IMG/VR virus record: IMGVR_UViG_3300025086_000029
Location: 1 to 55,841 of that record
From: a virus
Strand: one strand, 5' to 3'
DNA: 55,841 nt
Every line of letters begins with the position of its first letter. The stretch's first letter is position 1. Below the pieces are notes generated by a model. It saw nothing but the letters and a program-made list of their open reading frames with translations. It ran no database searches and had not been told where the DNA came from. The position numbers were made by a program, and so were the translations under genes. This document shows, piece after piece, positions 22,273 to 29,413 of the stretch.

Positions 22273-22563
22273 ATGAGCGTACAAACACTATACTTTATTG
22301 ACCACCACCATTATACAGTGAAGACTGTTGACATAAGTGGTGTAGCTGTAGAGATTGTCTCAAACATATTAAAAGCGAGCAATTTTTACGAGGCTACCTA
22401 TACAGTAATGCACGAGCCCGACGCCCCTGTATTAAACCAAGACTGCCAAGTATTTATAAAGCACGACGATACAAAGTGGTTTAAGCATGACGATACAAAA
22501 AGTAAGTGGCTTAAAACTGACGATGTAGTTATTGACTACAAAATATATACTAAAGTACAATAA
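22273..22563 (+). CDS. Isolated plus-strand gene of unknown function
   Basis: 96 residues starting MSVQTLYFIDHHHYTVKTVD. No family recognised. A short internal duplication is visible: KHDDTKWF followed by KHDDTKSKW. Acidic/His-rich, beta-strand-like, no membrane segment. It has its own promoter, AAGGAG site and a perfect terminator (22578-22605), and runs against all neighbours, so it is a moron-type insert. Only two TC steps occur in the coding strand. An opposing 63-residue frame over its promoter is a shadow. Confidence 0.8.
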   Translation: MSVQTLYFIDHHHYTVKTVDISGVAVEIVSNILKASNFYEATYTVMHEPDAPVLNQDCQVFIKHDDTKWFKHDDTKSKWLKTDDVVIDYKIYTKVQ

Positions 22564-22577
22564 ACGAGTAAACGAGG

Positions 22578-22605
22578 AAGAGGAAGCTATGGCTTCCTCT
22601 TTTTT
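22578..22605 (+). terminator. Perfect terminator of 22273-22563
   Basis: Ten-bp stem AAGAGGAAGC/GCTTCCTCTT with loop TATG, running into a T-run on the plus strand, 15 bases after the stop codon. Confidence 0.95.
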
Positions 22606-22649
22606 GTGCTACTTTACGTCATCTTTCTTCATCGAACCGTACAATAGTC

Positions 22650-22685
22650 AAAAAATAGTGGGTTAGTTACCTACCACCCACTATT
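22650..22685 (-). terminator. Minus-strand terminator after 22766-23002
   Basis: Ten-bp stem AATAGTGGGT/ACCCACTATT followed on the minus strand by T residues. Back-to-back with the plus-strand terminator, so the lone plus gene is insulated from leftward transcription. The remaining bases 22686-22765 hold only a weak GGG/CCC stem with a plus-strand T-run. Confidence 0.8.
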
Positions 22686-22765
22686 AAACTGACTGTCAGA
22701 AAGGGCTTAAAACCCTCCTTTTTTACGTCAATATTGTAAAATTTACCAATATATGAGCAAAAAGG

Positions 22766-23002
22766 TCAATTGCTAGGGCTACTAGGTAATCCATCTTTTG
22801 CCTCCCTTTCTTGTATATCAATTACTTCGTCAATCATATCGGTCAACACCTCATGAAAAGCCTCGTTTAATGTAGGGTTTGCATCTGGGTGATGTACTAT
22901 ATTATGAGCATACATTTCAGTCACTCTTGAAACGAACTCATCAAAAGGAGGTAGCTCGTATGTGTCTACCTCAATAGTAACCTTTTCAGTCATTTTTGGC
23001 AT
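22766..23002 (-). CDS. Hypothetical accessory protein
   Basis: 78 residues, acidic (VTIEVDTYELPPFDEFVSRV; LTDMIDEVIDIQEREAKDG). Last gene before a strong terminator. Overlaps the upstream 59-residue gene by 17 bases. No family recognised. Confidence 0.5.
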   Translation of the reverse strand: MPKMTEKVTIEVDTYELPPFDEFVSRVTEMYAHNIVHHPDANPTLNEAFHEVLTDMIDEVIDIQEREAKDGLPSSPSN

Positions 23003-23165
23003 TTTTATCCTCCTTCATGCTAATACGCACAGACAGGTCTGTTTCATTTTGACGTATATACAATAACATTTCACCGACCCATTGTTGAGTTGCCTTTATA
23101 GTTTTGAACTCAACACTATCACGAAGAGAACCATCAGGATAATGATGTTCTACTAAATAAACCAT
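22986..23165 (-). CDS. 59-residue hypothetical protein
   Basis: Hand-translated: MVYLVEHHYPDGSLRDSVEF, then a helical QQWVGEMLLYIRQNETDLSV stretch. GGGAGAG lies seven bases before the ATG. It fills the gap between 23002 and 23168, and such tight packing supports it being real. Function unknown. Confidence 0.6.
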   Translation of the reverse strand: MVYLVEHHYPDGSLRDSVEFKTIKATQQWVGEMLLYIRQNETDLSVRISMKEDKNAKND

Positions 23166-23167
23166 TA

Positions 23168-23359
23168 TTATCTCTCCCTCAAGTATTCATGGATTAAGTG
23201 GTTAACGACCTGTTGTAAACTGATACTGACACCAGTATTACTGTACAGTATGTCTTGGATACTTTTAAGATCTTTGATGGTTTCTTCTTGATTAATCATA
23301 ACGAAATTACGATCGGCTTGTTTTTGATTATAATTAAGTTTGCTTTTAGTTTTGACCAT
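23168..23359 (-). CDS. Hypothetical small protein
   Basis: 63 residues: basic N-terminus (MVKTKSKLNYNQKQADRNF) and a helical C-terminus (GVSISLQQVVNHLIHEYLRE) resembling a ribbon-helix-helix-like or short HTH segment. Follows a promoter at 23392-23420 and leads a short operon. A regulatory DNA-binding role is only a suggestion. Confidence 0.5.
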   Translation of the reverse strand: MVKTKSKLNYNQKQADRNFVMINQEETIKDLKSIQDILYSNTGVSISLQQVVNHLIHEYLRER

Positions 23360-23391
23360 AAGGTCCTCCTTTGTTAATGGTTACTTTATTA

Positions 23392-23420
23392 ATAATAAAA
23401 AACATTATAAGGATAGACTA
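23392..23420 (-). promoter_or_regulatory. Promoter for 23359-22766
   Basis: TAGTCT, 17 bases, TATTAT on the minus strand; same architecture as the TTGTCT-N17-TACTAT promoters nearby. It lies 33 bases ahead of the ATG. Confidence 0.55.
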
Positions 23421-23431
23421 TTTAAAAGTTA

Positions 23432-23671
23432 TCAGTCCTTTAAAGCCTCTCCATTTTCCTTAATAAAAGTTCTGAGCTTTTTGTCGCAATCAGGTTCGCC
23501 CCCTAACTCATCAACAATAAATTGTGTGAGGGCATCACCACTTATTTCGCTTTTCTCAAAAAGCATTAACATAAAGTAAACTAGATCTCTACCCTCTAAG
23601 GTATCAATCATATGACACACTTTTTGTTTATCGGTTAAAGGTGTATCTAAAGCATCTATTAAATCATCCAT
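23432..23671 (-). CDS. Hypothetical accessory protein
   Basis: 79 residues, acidic and helical (LTDKQKVCHMIDTLEGRDLV; LTQFIVDELGGEPDCDKKLR). One-base overlap with the upstream gene. No family recognised. Confidence 0.5.
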   Translation of the reverse strand: MDDLIDALDTPLTDKQKVCHMIDTLEGRDLVYFMLMLFEKSEISGDALTQFIVDELGGEPDCDKKLRTFIKENGEALKD

Positions 23672-23916
23672 TACTGTTCTCCTTTGGCTAATGGCATATT
23701 GATAGGGTCAACTCTACCCTGTGGTTTACAGACTGCGTAAATCAATACTCGGGCAGTTGGTCGGTTAGCTTTTACATTGAACTCATAATCACGAGCTTCT
23801 TGCAATGATTCAAAAGCAACTTTCTCATATTTGCCACGACCAAGAAACTCAGTCACCATGTAACCTGTGACATGTTTGAACATTTCCTCTTCATAGCCTT
23901 GCCAAGTATCCATCAT
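23671..23916 (-). CDS. Hypothetical accessory protein
   Basis: 81 residues: YEEEMFKHVTGYMVTEFLGR, EKVAFESLQEARDYEFNVKA, TARVLIYAVCKPQGR, a compact alpha/beta-looking domain. First gene of a two-gene operon after the promoter at 23941-23969. No family recognised. Confidence 0.5.
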   Translation of the reverse strand: MMDTWQGYEEEMFKHVTGYMVTEFLGRGKYEKVAFESLQEARDYEFNVKANRPTARVLIYAVCKPQGRVDPINMPLAKGEQ

Positions 23917-23940
23917 ACACTCCTTTGTAGTTATTAATTA

Positions 23941-23969
23941 ATAGTAACAATGGATATTTAGAAAGACAA
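23941..23969 (-). promoter_or_regulatory. Promoter for 23916-23432
   Basis: TTGTCT, exactly 17 bases, TACTAT, then TAATTAAT on the minus strand. The bases around the -35 (AGATTTGTCTTTC) nearly repeat at 25460-25480. It begins right at the stop of the previous gene. Confidence 0.7.
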
Positions 23970-23972
23970 ATC

Positions 23973-24236
23973 TTATTGTTTCTGTGCATCTAACTTAGCA
24001 CGGAGTTTTAAACCAAAGTCAAACCCTCTTTTATAATAAGCTGATGAAGTACTGTTCTGATTCATTTCTCCATCAAAGAGGGCATCAACAATGCCCTCTT
24101 CATACATACTTAGATAGGTTGATCTTTTCTTAGCTAGTATGTCCATAGCTTCTCTCTCCCTTTGAGTTCGTCTTATTCGTAGACGAGTTTTGCGTTTTAA
24201 CCATGTGAGGTTGACGGTCAATGAGTATGTTCCCAT
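23973..24236 (-). CDS. Hypothetical basic protein
   Basis: 87 residues with a very basic segment (WLKRKTRLRIRRTQREREAM) followed by an acidic/aromatic one (STYLSMYEEGIVDALFDGEM) and a FDFGLKLRAKL end. Overlaps the upstream gene by 19 bases. Possible nucleic-acid contact; no family recognised. Confidence 0.5.
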   Translation of the reverse strand: MGTYSLTVNLTWLKRKTRLRIRRTQREREAMDILAKKRSTYLSMYEEGIVDALFDGEMNQNSTSSAYYKRGFDFGLKLRAKLDAQKQ

Positions 24237-24586
24237 ACTGCTTGTGATAATACTCTCAAGGCTGAACCTCTACCCATTTTTTGACCTGCTTCTCTCTGAG
24301 CATCTTGTAAACCAAAAAGATTTGTTAAAGCATTAGCTATCGTACTAGACATAACTCCTTGTAATGAATGAATAATTTCACCATCATCACCATAGATAGT
24401 ACTTTTTGGTGAACTCGTATCAGACTTATAAGTATGAGCATATTTTAGCACAAACTCTTCTGGCAAACCAAGATCGGTAAAAGCACTCGGCTTGAATATA
24501 GTATGAGCATCACTCATGACTTCCCAGTACTTATTTTTTTCTACATTTTTTATCGCATTGTAGAACTGCTGTGTTTCACTCTTCAT
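24218..24586 (-). CDS. Hypothetical accessory protein
   Basis: The ATG at 24586 with AAGGAG upstream is preferred; 122 residues starting MKSETQQFYNAIKNVEKNKY. It contains a FTDLGLPEEFVLKYAHTYKS segment and TIANALTNLFGLQDAQREAG, mixed alpha/beta. No family recognised. Overlaps both neighbours by 11-19 bases. Confidence 0.5.
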   Translation of the reverse strand: MKSETQQFYNAIKNVEKNKYWEVMSDAHTIFKPSAFTDLGLPEEFVLKYAHTYKSDTSSPKSTIYGDDGEIIHSLQGVMSSTIANALTNLFGLQDAQREAGQKMGRGSALRVLSQAVWEHTH

Positions 24587-24785
24587 AGTCTTCGTCTCCT
24601 TCATGTGGATTAGCATAAAAAATTACGACATGTGCTATTCTATCACTTTTAGGACTGTCGCCGTTCCTTTTCGACATTATAGTTTCAACTTTTGCATGGA
24701 GCTTTGAATCTGCAAATCCCCAATTTGTATGACCGAGTATTGCTTCGCAGCAATCATCAATGTCGTCAGTGAAATCTCTACTCAT
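24576..24785 (-). CDS. Hypothetical accessory protein
   Basis: 69 residues: FTDDIDDCCEAILGHTNWGF, then HAKVETIMSKRNGDSPKSDR, and a short acidic end (HEGDEDYEE). The acidic tail and CC pair are the only notable features. Overlaps the upstream gene by eight bases. No family recognised. Confidence 0.5.
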   Translation of the reverse strand: MSRDFTDDIDDCCEAILGHTNWGFADSKLHAKVETIMSKRNGDSPKSDRIAHVVIFYANPHEGDEDYEE

Positions 24786-24981
24786 ATAACTCTTTCTCCC
24801 ATTGTTTGATCATTTCTTGTAAGCCCTCAGCACACTCGTACCTACCATCAAGTAAGGCAGATTCCCTTGTATCGTCATCTTCATACAAGGGGTTTTTTCT
24901 AACCTCGGATAGTTCGCCTCGTAACCATACTTTTATGTTATTGACTAGCTGATTAGCTAAATCATCTGGATTATTCCGCAT
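24778..24981 (-). CDS. Hypothetical accessory protein, first of operon
   Basis: 67 residues, helical and acidic: LANQLVNNIKVWLRGELSEV and YECAEGLQEMIKQWEKELYE. Preceded by the CGTAGAAAGG leader and the promoter at 25020-25048. No family recognised. Confidence 0.5.
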   Translation of the reverse strand: MRNNPDDLANQLVNNIKVWLRGELSEVRKNPLYEDDDTRESALLDGRYECAEGLQEMIKQWEKELYE

Positions 24982-25019
24982 TTTACTTCCTTTCTACGAA
25001 GTTTGTTGGTAATTATTTA

Positions 25020-25066
25020 ATAGTACAAATAGAAAAAACGAAAGACAACTCAAATGTTGTCCTTCG
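25020..25066 (-). promoter_or_regulatory. Fused terminator and promoter
   Basis: Minus strand: terminator stem CGAAGGACAAC/GTTGTCTTTCG (one G-U pair) followed by TTTTTTC (25033-25066). The 3' arm contains TTGTCT, which with exactly 17 bases and TACTAT (25020-25025) makes a promoter. One sequence ends the 25403-25077 message and starts the 24981 one. Confidence 0.75.
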
Positions 25067-25076
25067 CTCTAAGGTA

Positions 25077-25403
25077 TTAAGCGACTATACGTTGATTATC
25101 ACTAGCTATTTCTGCATACTCAAGAATAGTTTTATCAGCTTTAAAAAACTTATCCCTTTCAACAGGTAAACCAAATGGAGGGAAACGTAAATTCTGCAAC
25201 TCTGAATAACTTACCATACCTAACTCTGGAGTACCCATACCTAAGTCACATAAGCCAAACATATAATCATTGCCGTCCCACTCACTTATTAGCCAAGTGC
25301 AAGCACCACCACCGAAAAACTTAACGACAGGCTTTAAGTTTTCCTCTTCGCTTTGAAAATTTGCAACTAACTTAGTCGCTAACTCTTTAGTTAATAGCTT
25401 CAT
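25077..25403 (-). CDS. DUF2958 family protein
   Basis: The frame extends to 25547, but the ATG at 25403 has AAGGGG and the CGTAGAAAGG leader; 108 residues starting MKLLTKELATKLVANFQSEE. VVKFFGGGACTWLISEWDGN, MFGLCDLGMGTPELGMVSYS and PFGLPVERDKFF match DUF2958, a family found on plasmids and phages in DNA-methylase and anti-restriction neighbourhoods. Function is not established. Single-gene unit between its own promoter and terminator. Confidence 0.7.
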   Translation of the reverse strand: MKLLTKELATKLVANFQSEEENLKPVVKFFGGGACTWLISEWDGNDYMFGLCDLGMGTPELGMVSYSELQNLRFPPFGLPVERDKFFKADKTILEYAEIASDNQRIVA

Positions 25404-25441
25404 ATTTTTCCCCTTTCTACGAGAATAAGTTAACATTAAAT

Positions 25442-25472
25442 ATAGTATTACAAAAGATTTATTGAAAGGCAA
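25442..25472 (-). promoter_or_regulatory. Probable promoter for the DUF2958 gene
   Basis: TTGCCT, 19 bases, TACTAT on the minus strand, or 16 bases to TAATAC. AAAGATTT/AAATCTTT forms an 8-bp stem overlapping the -35. Spacing is off consensus, so confidence is lower than for the sister promoters. Confidence 0.45.
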
Positions 25473-25476
25473 ATCT

Positions 25477-25704
25477 TTAGTTTTCGGGTCGCCATTGGCT
25501 TCCAGTGAGACTCCCACACTCATAACAAGCAATCTGGTGAGTTTCATCAGACAACATCAAAAACGATTGTGAGCCACATAATCCGCAGACAACAACCTCA
25601 ACCTCTTTAGCTACTACTTGTAATCCTGGGAGGGGTTTTGGTTTAGTCGGGAATGGTATGATGTTAGATCCTCCATGAATGGGGGAATTTTTCTTTTTTT
25701 CCAT
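25477..25704 (-). CDS. Zn-ribbon microprotein
   Basis: 75 residues. A Pro/Lys-rich lead (NIIPFPTKPKPLPG) precedes VVVCGLCGSQSFLML and IACYECGSLTGS, a CxxC-CxxC ribbon. It overlaps the 3' end of the upstream gene by 91 bases. The ATG at 25704 has AAGGGA at good distance, so the overlap seems real. IIPFP lead plus ribbon is a layout I have seen in marine phages; function unknown. Confidence 0.55.
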   Translation of the reverse strand: MEKKKNSPIHGGSNIIPFPTKPKPLPGLQVVAKEVEVVVCGLCGSQSFLMLSDETHQIACYECGSLTGSQWRPEN

Positions 25705-26138
25705 TTACAAATGTCCCTTGCTAATTGTTTATCATAATAGTAATAATCTTGATACGCAAGTATGGGATCTGAAGTTTTGTACTCTTCAGGCATAGCTTGA
25801 GCAAACTTAGTAAACCCCCTTGCTGTCAGTCCTGTAGGTGGGGATTTAATTAGGCAAAGCACTTGCTCACAGGCATGAATACGTTCATATCTGTAAGTAT
25901 ATTCTTTACATAAAGCGATGCCTAACTTCCATAACCACCGATAATTTTCTAATGTCTGTCCAGCCCACAAAGTACAAGGGTGTTTTTGATGAACAATTTT
26001 GTATGGTCCTTCTTCATTATACCTATAGAATACTGTACTGAGCATTTGTGTTGTTTCTAAAGGCATTTTGACAATATGCTTATCGCAATGATATTCAGCA
26101 CATTTCTTATGGTTGTAGTCCAGTACGAAAATGTTCAT
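25614..26138 (-). CDS. Conserved phage protein, CDKH-motif family
   Basis: 174 residues. MNIFVLDYNHKKCAEYHCDK, HIVKMPLETTQMLSTVFYRY, HPCTLWAGQTLENYRWLWKL and EYTYRYERIH are strongly conserved positions in a family common in phages, with invariant-looking His, Cys, Asp and Glu that could bind metal. I do not know an experimentally assigned function. The C-terminus ends in a Lys/Arg-rich stretch (KWKKRKIPPFMED). Lies between lysozyme and accessory genes. Confidence 0.6.
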   Translation of the reverse strand: MNIFVLDYNHKKCAEYHCDKHIVKMPLETTQMLSTVFYRYNEEGPYKIVHQKHPCTLWAGQTLENYRWLWKLGIALCKEYTYRYERIHACEQVLCLIKSPPTGLTARGFTKFAQAMPEEYKTSDPILAYQDYYYYDKQLARDICKWKKRKIPPFMEDLTSYHSRLNQNPSQDYK

Positions 26139-26180
26139 AACATAACCTACCCTATAAAAATAAGAAAGACCGTTCCTTTG

Positions 26181-26639
26181 TTATCCGTGAGGAAAAGTTT
26201 GCATCTTTTCCATTCTGTCTACGAGACGTTTTGCTCTGTTTGGAACTTGATTAAACCAACGAGAATCTTCCATTTGAATGGAAGCCTCAATCCAATCATT
26301 ATCAGAAATCGCTTGATTCATCTTTTTAAACTTACTCAATCGTGGTCTACCCATATTGAACATCATATTGCATAAAATCAACTGAACTTCATCGGGAAGT
26401 TCGTCAAAATTAGTATAGAGTTTTTTGCACTCGTTTATCGTAGTATGAATATCTGCTTGGAAACAAGAGGAGACCCTGTCCCCAGAGACAACAGTTCCTT
26501 CGGGTTTCCCATATTCTTCATCCCATTCTGTAATCAAATGTCCAATTCCAAAAGTAGGTAAGCCAAGATGATCTAAATAGATCTCATACTTACACCCTTC
26601 ATCTTCCTCTATCTCTTTTCTTAATTGATTTTTATCCAT
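26181..26639 (-). CDS. T4-type lysozyme (GH24 endolysin)
   Basis: 152 residues. Glu14, Asp23 and Thr29 in EDEGCKYEIYLDHLGLPTFG have the same spacing as the T4 lysozyme triad (E11, D20, T26), followed by IGHL. NMMFNMGRPRLSKFKKMN and SRWFNQVPNRAKRLVDRME match the C-terminal lobe. It cleaves the N-acetylmuramic acid-beta-1,4-N-acetylglucosamine bond. No signal peptide, so export depends on a holin such as that at 9721-10116. Two Cys (16, 59) are additional. Confidence 0.9.
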   Translation of the reverse strand: MDKNQLRKEIEEDEGCKYEIYLDHLGLPTFGIGHLITEWDEEYGKPEGTVVSGDRVSSCFQADIHTTINECKKLYTNFDELPDEVQLILCNMMFNMGRPRLSKFKKMNQAISDNDWIEASIQMEDSRWFNQVPNRAKRLVDRMEKMQTFPHG

Positions 26640-26640
26640 G

Positions 26641-26925
26641 TTAATCTCCTAATGTTGAATGTTTACTCGCTAATTGAACTGTGGGTTTTCTAACTACTCT
26701 ACCATATTCTATTTCTTTTGCTGCTCTGGGGTCATCTTCAAATCGTTCTTCATACGCTGAGGGTGGTGGAGGGTTTTTTTGCATTTCTAAAAACATTTGT
26801 CGCAGTTCACTATGACCACTCACTTTATCTCCACGACAAGAAGCACATAACTTTGGTCTTGTTCTTCTATTATTTACTCGTTTTAATTTTTCTCCACACT
26901 CAGAGCAATTAGAAAAATCTCTCAT
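26641..26925 (-). CDS. Zn-ribbon protein
   Basis: 94 residues with CSECGEKLKRVNNRRTRPKL then CASCRG, a CxxC-CxxC ribbon with a basic loop, followed by an acidic and then a basic disordered tail. Sits between HD nucleotidase and lysozyme. Similar ribbons elsewhere are transcription- or nuclease-associated; role unknown. Confidence 0.6.
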   Translation of the reverse strand: MRDFSNCSECGEKLKRVNNRRTRPKLCASCRGDKVSGHSELRQMFLEMQKNPPPPSAYEERFEDDPRAAKEIEYGRVVRKPTVQLASKHSTLGD

Positions 26926-26938
26926 TTGTTTTTCCTCC

Positions 26939-27487
26939 TTATTTTAGTTCTAATAAAATACTATGTACTACTGCAAAGTCGGGATTGCTAGAAAATTTTC
27001 TATACAAATATTCTCTGCCACGAGTATAAATAGGCTCAGCTAACGTATTTCCCATTTGTATTTGTCTTTTACAATGTAAAACTAACTCAAGCATGTCAGC
27101 CATTTTGACTAAGTTCCTATCTTTCTCTGTTAAATCTTGTAGCATAACAGGGAGTTCCAGGTCTTTTTCGTATTTAAATTCTGCTTTTGAAAATTCTTGT
27201 GCTAACTCCGTATACTTCCATTTAGTTGTCGCTGGAAGATCACCTAACTCGGCTTCTGCTACATCGTGGAACAACAACCAGAGTATAGCCTCTTTACTTA
27301 CATCTTCCCATAGGGTAGTCAGTACAATTAATGCCCTCCATGTATGACTGGCAACATTCTGTCCTTCACCTACTTCGGGTCTTGTATGGAATCTAACAAC
27401 ATGACCCCCTTGTAATCTTCTATGTACTTTTCTTAGTAATAAGTAATCCCCTTTTTGTGAAGATCCCCATTTTATATTATCTGACAT
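26939..27487 (-). CDS. HD-domain 5'-deoxynucleotidase, YfbR-like
   Basis: 182 residues. RRLQGGHVVRFHTRP, NVASHTWRALIVLTTLW, AILWLLFHDVAEAELGDLPA and a distal MADMLELVLHCKR provide the H...HD...D metal ligands of the HD superfamily, in the YfbR order. YfbR removes phosphate from dNMPs. In a phage with a modified thymine pathway it could destroy dTMP or recycle host nucleotides (inference). Directly downstream of the DNA polymerase. Confidence 0.8.
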   Translation of the reverse strand: MSDNIKWGSSQKGDYLLLRKVHRRLQGGHVVRFHTRPEVGEGQNVASHTWRALIVLTTLWEDVSKEAILWLLFHDVAEAELGDLPATTKWKYTELAQEFSKAEFKYEKDLELPVMLQDLTEKDRNLVKMADMLELVLHCKRQIQMGNTLAEPIYTRGREYLYRKFSSNPDFAVVHSILLELK

Positions 27488-27496
27488 TACTTTCTC

Positions 27497-29413
27497 CTAT
27501 GTCTGCATGGTTGAATGATTATCTCGTAAACCCCTTGTCCAAGGTTTATCGCTTAATGTTTGTTTTGCCTCACCCCAATTTGGACCGAGCTCGGCATCTA
27601 CAATACTTGGTACTTCAAGAGAGACACAAGTTTCCATTATTTCTGTTATCTTTTTTACTTGTGCTTCATTTTCTACACTTACATCAAGTTCATCATGCAC
27701 TTGTATCATAGGCATAATTCCCTCTTCAGCTAATGCAACCATCGCAGCTTTTGTCTGATCAGCAGCACTCCCTTGAATTAGTTTGTTTAAAGCTTTATAA
27801 GTGAATGCTCTTTTAATAGCTGGACCATGTTCAGCATAAGCATCTTTTTGAGTCATAGGTTTCCAGCTACCATATTGAGTTGGTTCCCATTTATCAAACC
27901 TACATCTTCTACCTAGTAAAGTACGGATAACTCCTTTTTGTGTAGCTCTATTAATAGCATACTCAGATAACTCTTTTACAAAGGGTACTTTTTTATGATA
28001 AGTAGCAAATAAATCTTGTGCGTCTTCAAACTCTAAGCCTAAACTTGCTGCGAGCTTCTTACTTCCCATACCATAAAACAAACCTAAGTTAATATCTTTA
28101 GCCTGTTTGCGTGGTACTCCTACAATATCAGCAGCCATCTGGTGGAAATCTGTTCTAGCATCTATATTATATTGGTCTGCAAACTCTTCTGCCCCTCTAA
28201 AGCCCATGAGTTTTGCATAATGTACCACCAATCGAGGTTCTTGGCTTGAGTAGTCGAACGCACCCCATAACGCATCTTGTTCTGGTATAAACAAACTACG
28301 AATAAGTGGACCAATTTCACCATGCCTAGCAGGAATTTGTTGTAGATTAGGGTTACTATAACTGAATCTTCCTGTTACTGTGCCACCTTGATCACTGCGT
28401 AAAGGGTGGAGTTCAGCATGAATCCTACCATCTTTTTGGTGTTTTAGTATAGTATCTACAAAAGTTGTTCGTGCTTTATTAAATTCTCTAGCTTGTACAA
28501 TCATTTTAGGGACTTCATGTGGGTGTGTCGTTAAAAACCCTTTAGTAAAGCTAGGAGCTCCTGTCTTTTCTGTTTTACTGTAACCTAATCCAACAGCATC
28601 AAAAGCTTTAGCAACACTCTCAGAAGCCCATATTTCAACTTCCACACCTGTGATTCTTTTTATTTCTTTCATTAACTTATGTTCTTTTGCTAATAAATCT
28701 ACTTTTATTCTTTCAGCTTTATGTAAATCAACCCGAACACCCTTTGCTCGCATAGGAATAATTGTTTTAAGAACCTTGAGTTCAAGGTCAACTATATCTG
28801 AGATGTCTTCTTTAATTATTAATCCTTTAAAATACTGCCATAATCTTAAAGTTAGTCCAGCATCTTGCTCAGCATATTTACCTACATAATGAGCAGGGAG
28901 TTTATACATTTCGCTTTTAGCATTTACTCCAAATGCCTCAGCAGCTTCTCTTAGGTCAGCTTCTGACTTGCGTTCTTGCAAATAATCCCTGCCTATCGCA
29001 TTAAGGGCATAACTGAATCTATTTTCATCCAACAGGGGAGCAACAACCATTGTATCACATATTCTACCTTTAATCTGTACTCCCTCTGCGAGTAACCAAC
29101 CTACATCGTAAGGAGCATTATGAAAAATATAATCCCTATCTATAGAAACAACTTCTTTTAACCAATGTAGTGTCCTCATAGGGTCAAAGTTTGAACCTAT
29201 TTCATGCCTAATGGGGAAGTACCATTGACTACCCTCAACTGCTACAGCTACTCCAATTATATGTCCATCTTTTCTAGCCCACCCTGACCCCATTGTTGTT
29301 AGATTAGGATCTTTTGTTTCTAAATCTATAGCTACTTCTTTATACTTAGCTAAGTCTGGGTAGCCATCTGGCATAACCCAATCAATCGGGGGCTGAAATA
29401 AAGGTATCTGCAT
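27497..29413 (-). CDS. Family A DNA polymerase with 3'-5' exonuclease
   Basis: 638 residues. DEDD exonuclease: AIDLET (Asp30, Glu32), HNAPYD (Asp102), YAEQD (Asp183). Polymerase: motif A FDYSSQEPR (Asp386), O-helix RKQAKDINLGLFYGMG (434-449), motif C VHDE (571-574). The residue equal to E. coli Phe762 is Leu442. No 5'-nuclease domain, as usual in phages, and no DnaJ-type Cys insertion. It replicates phage DNA with the primase and SSB encoded upstream. SD GAGGAT lies in the overlapping Zn-ribbon gene. Confidence 0.95.
   Translation of the reverse strand: MQIPLFQPPIDWVMPDGYPDLAKYKEVAIDLETKDPNLTTMGSGWARKDGHIIGVAVAVEGSQWYFPIRHEIGSNFDPMRTLHWLKEVVSIDRDYIFHNAPYDVGWLLAEGVQIKGRICDTMVVAPLLDENRFSYALNAIGRDYLQERKSEADLREAAEAFGVNAKSEMYKLPAHYVGKYAEQDAGLTLRLWQYFKGLIIKEDISDIVDLELKVLKTIIPMRAKGVRVDLHKAERIKVDLLAKEHKLMKEIKRITGVEVEIWASESVAKAFDAVGLGYSKTEKTGAPSFTKGFLTTHPHEVPKMIVQAREFNKARTTFVDTILKHQKDGRIHAELHPLRSDQGGTVTGRFSYSNPNLQQIPARHGEIGPLIRSLFIPEQDALWGAFDYSSQEPRLVVHYAKLMGFRGAEEFADQYNIDARTDFHQMAADIVGVPRKQAKDINLGLFYGMGSKKLAASLGLEFEDAQDLFATYHKKVPFVKELSEYAINRATQKGVIRTLLGRRCRFDKWEPTQYGSWKPMTQKDAYAEHGPAIKRAFTYKALNKLIQGSAADQTKAAMVALAEEGIMPMIQVHDELDVSVENEAQVKKITEIMETCVSLEVPSIVDAELGPNWGEAKQTLSDKPWTRGLRDNHSTMQT

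Noticed and set aside
22093-22284. 63-residue minus-strand frame across the plus-strand promoter
   Set aside because: It covers promoter and leader of 22273-22563, has hydrophobic random composition and no ribosome site; its end overlaps a well-supported gene start.
22273-22563. TC depletion of the plus-strand gene as a second case of the island phenomenon
   Set aside because: It keeps about twenty GA steps, and ordinary genes here are also poor in TC on the coding strand, so the bias is only mildly stronger than background.
27497-29413. HMO-2011-type DnaJ-like insertion in the DNA polymerase
   Set aside because: The region between exonuclease and polymerase domains contains no CxxCxGxG repeats.
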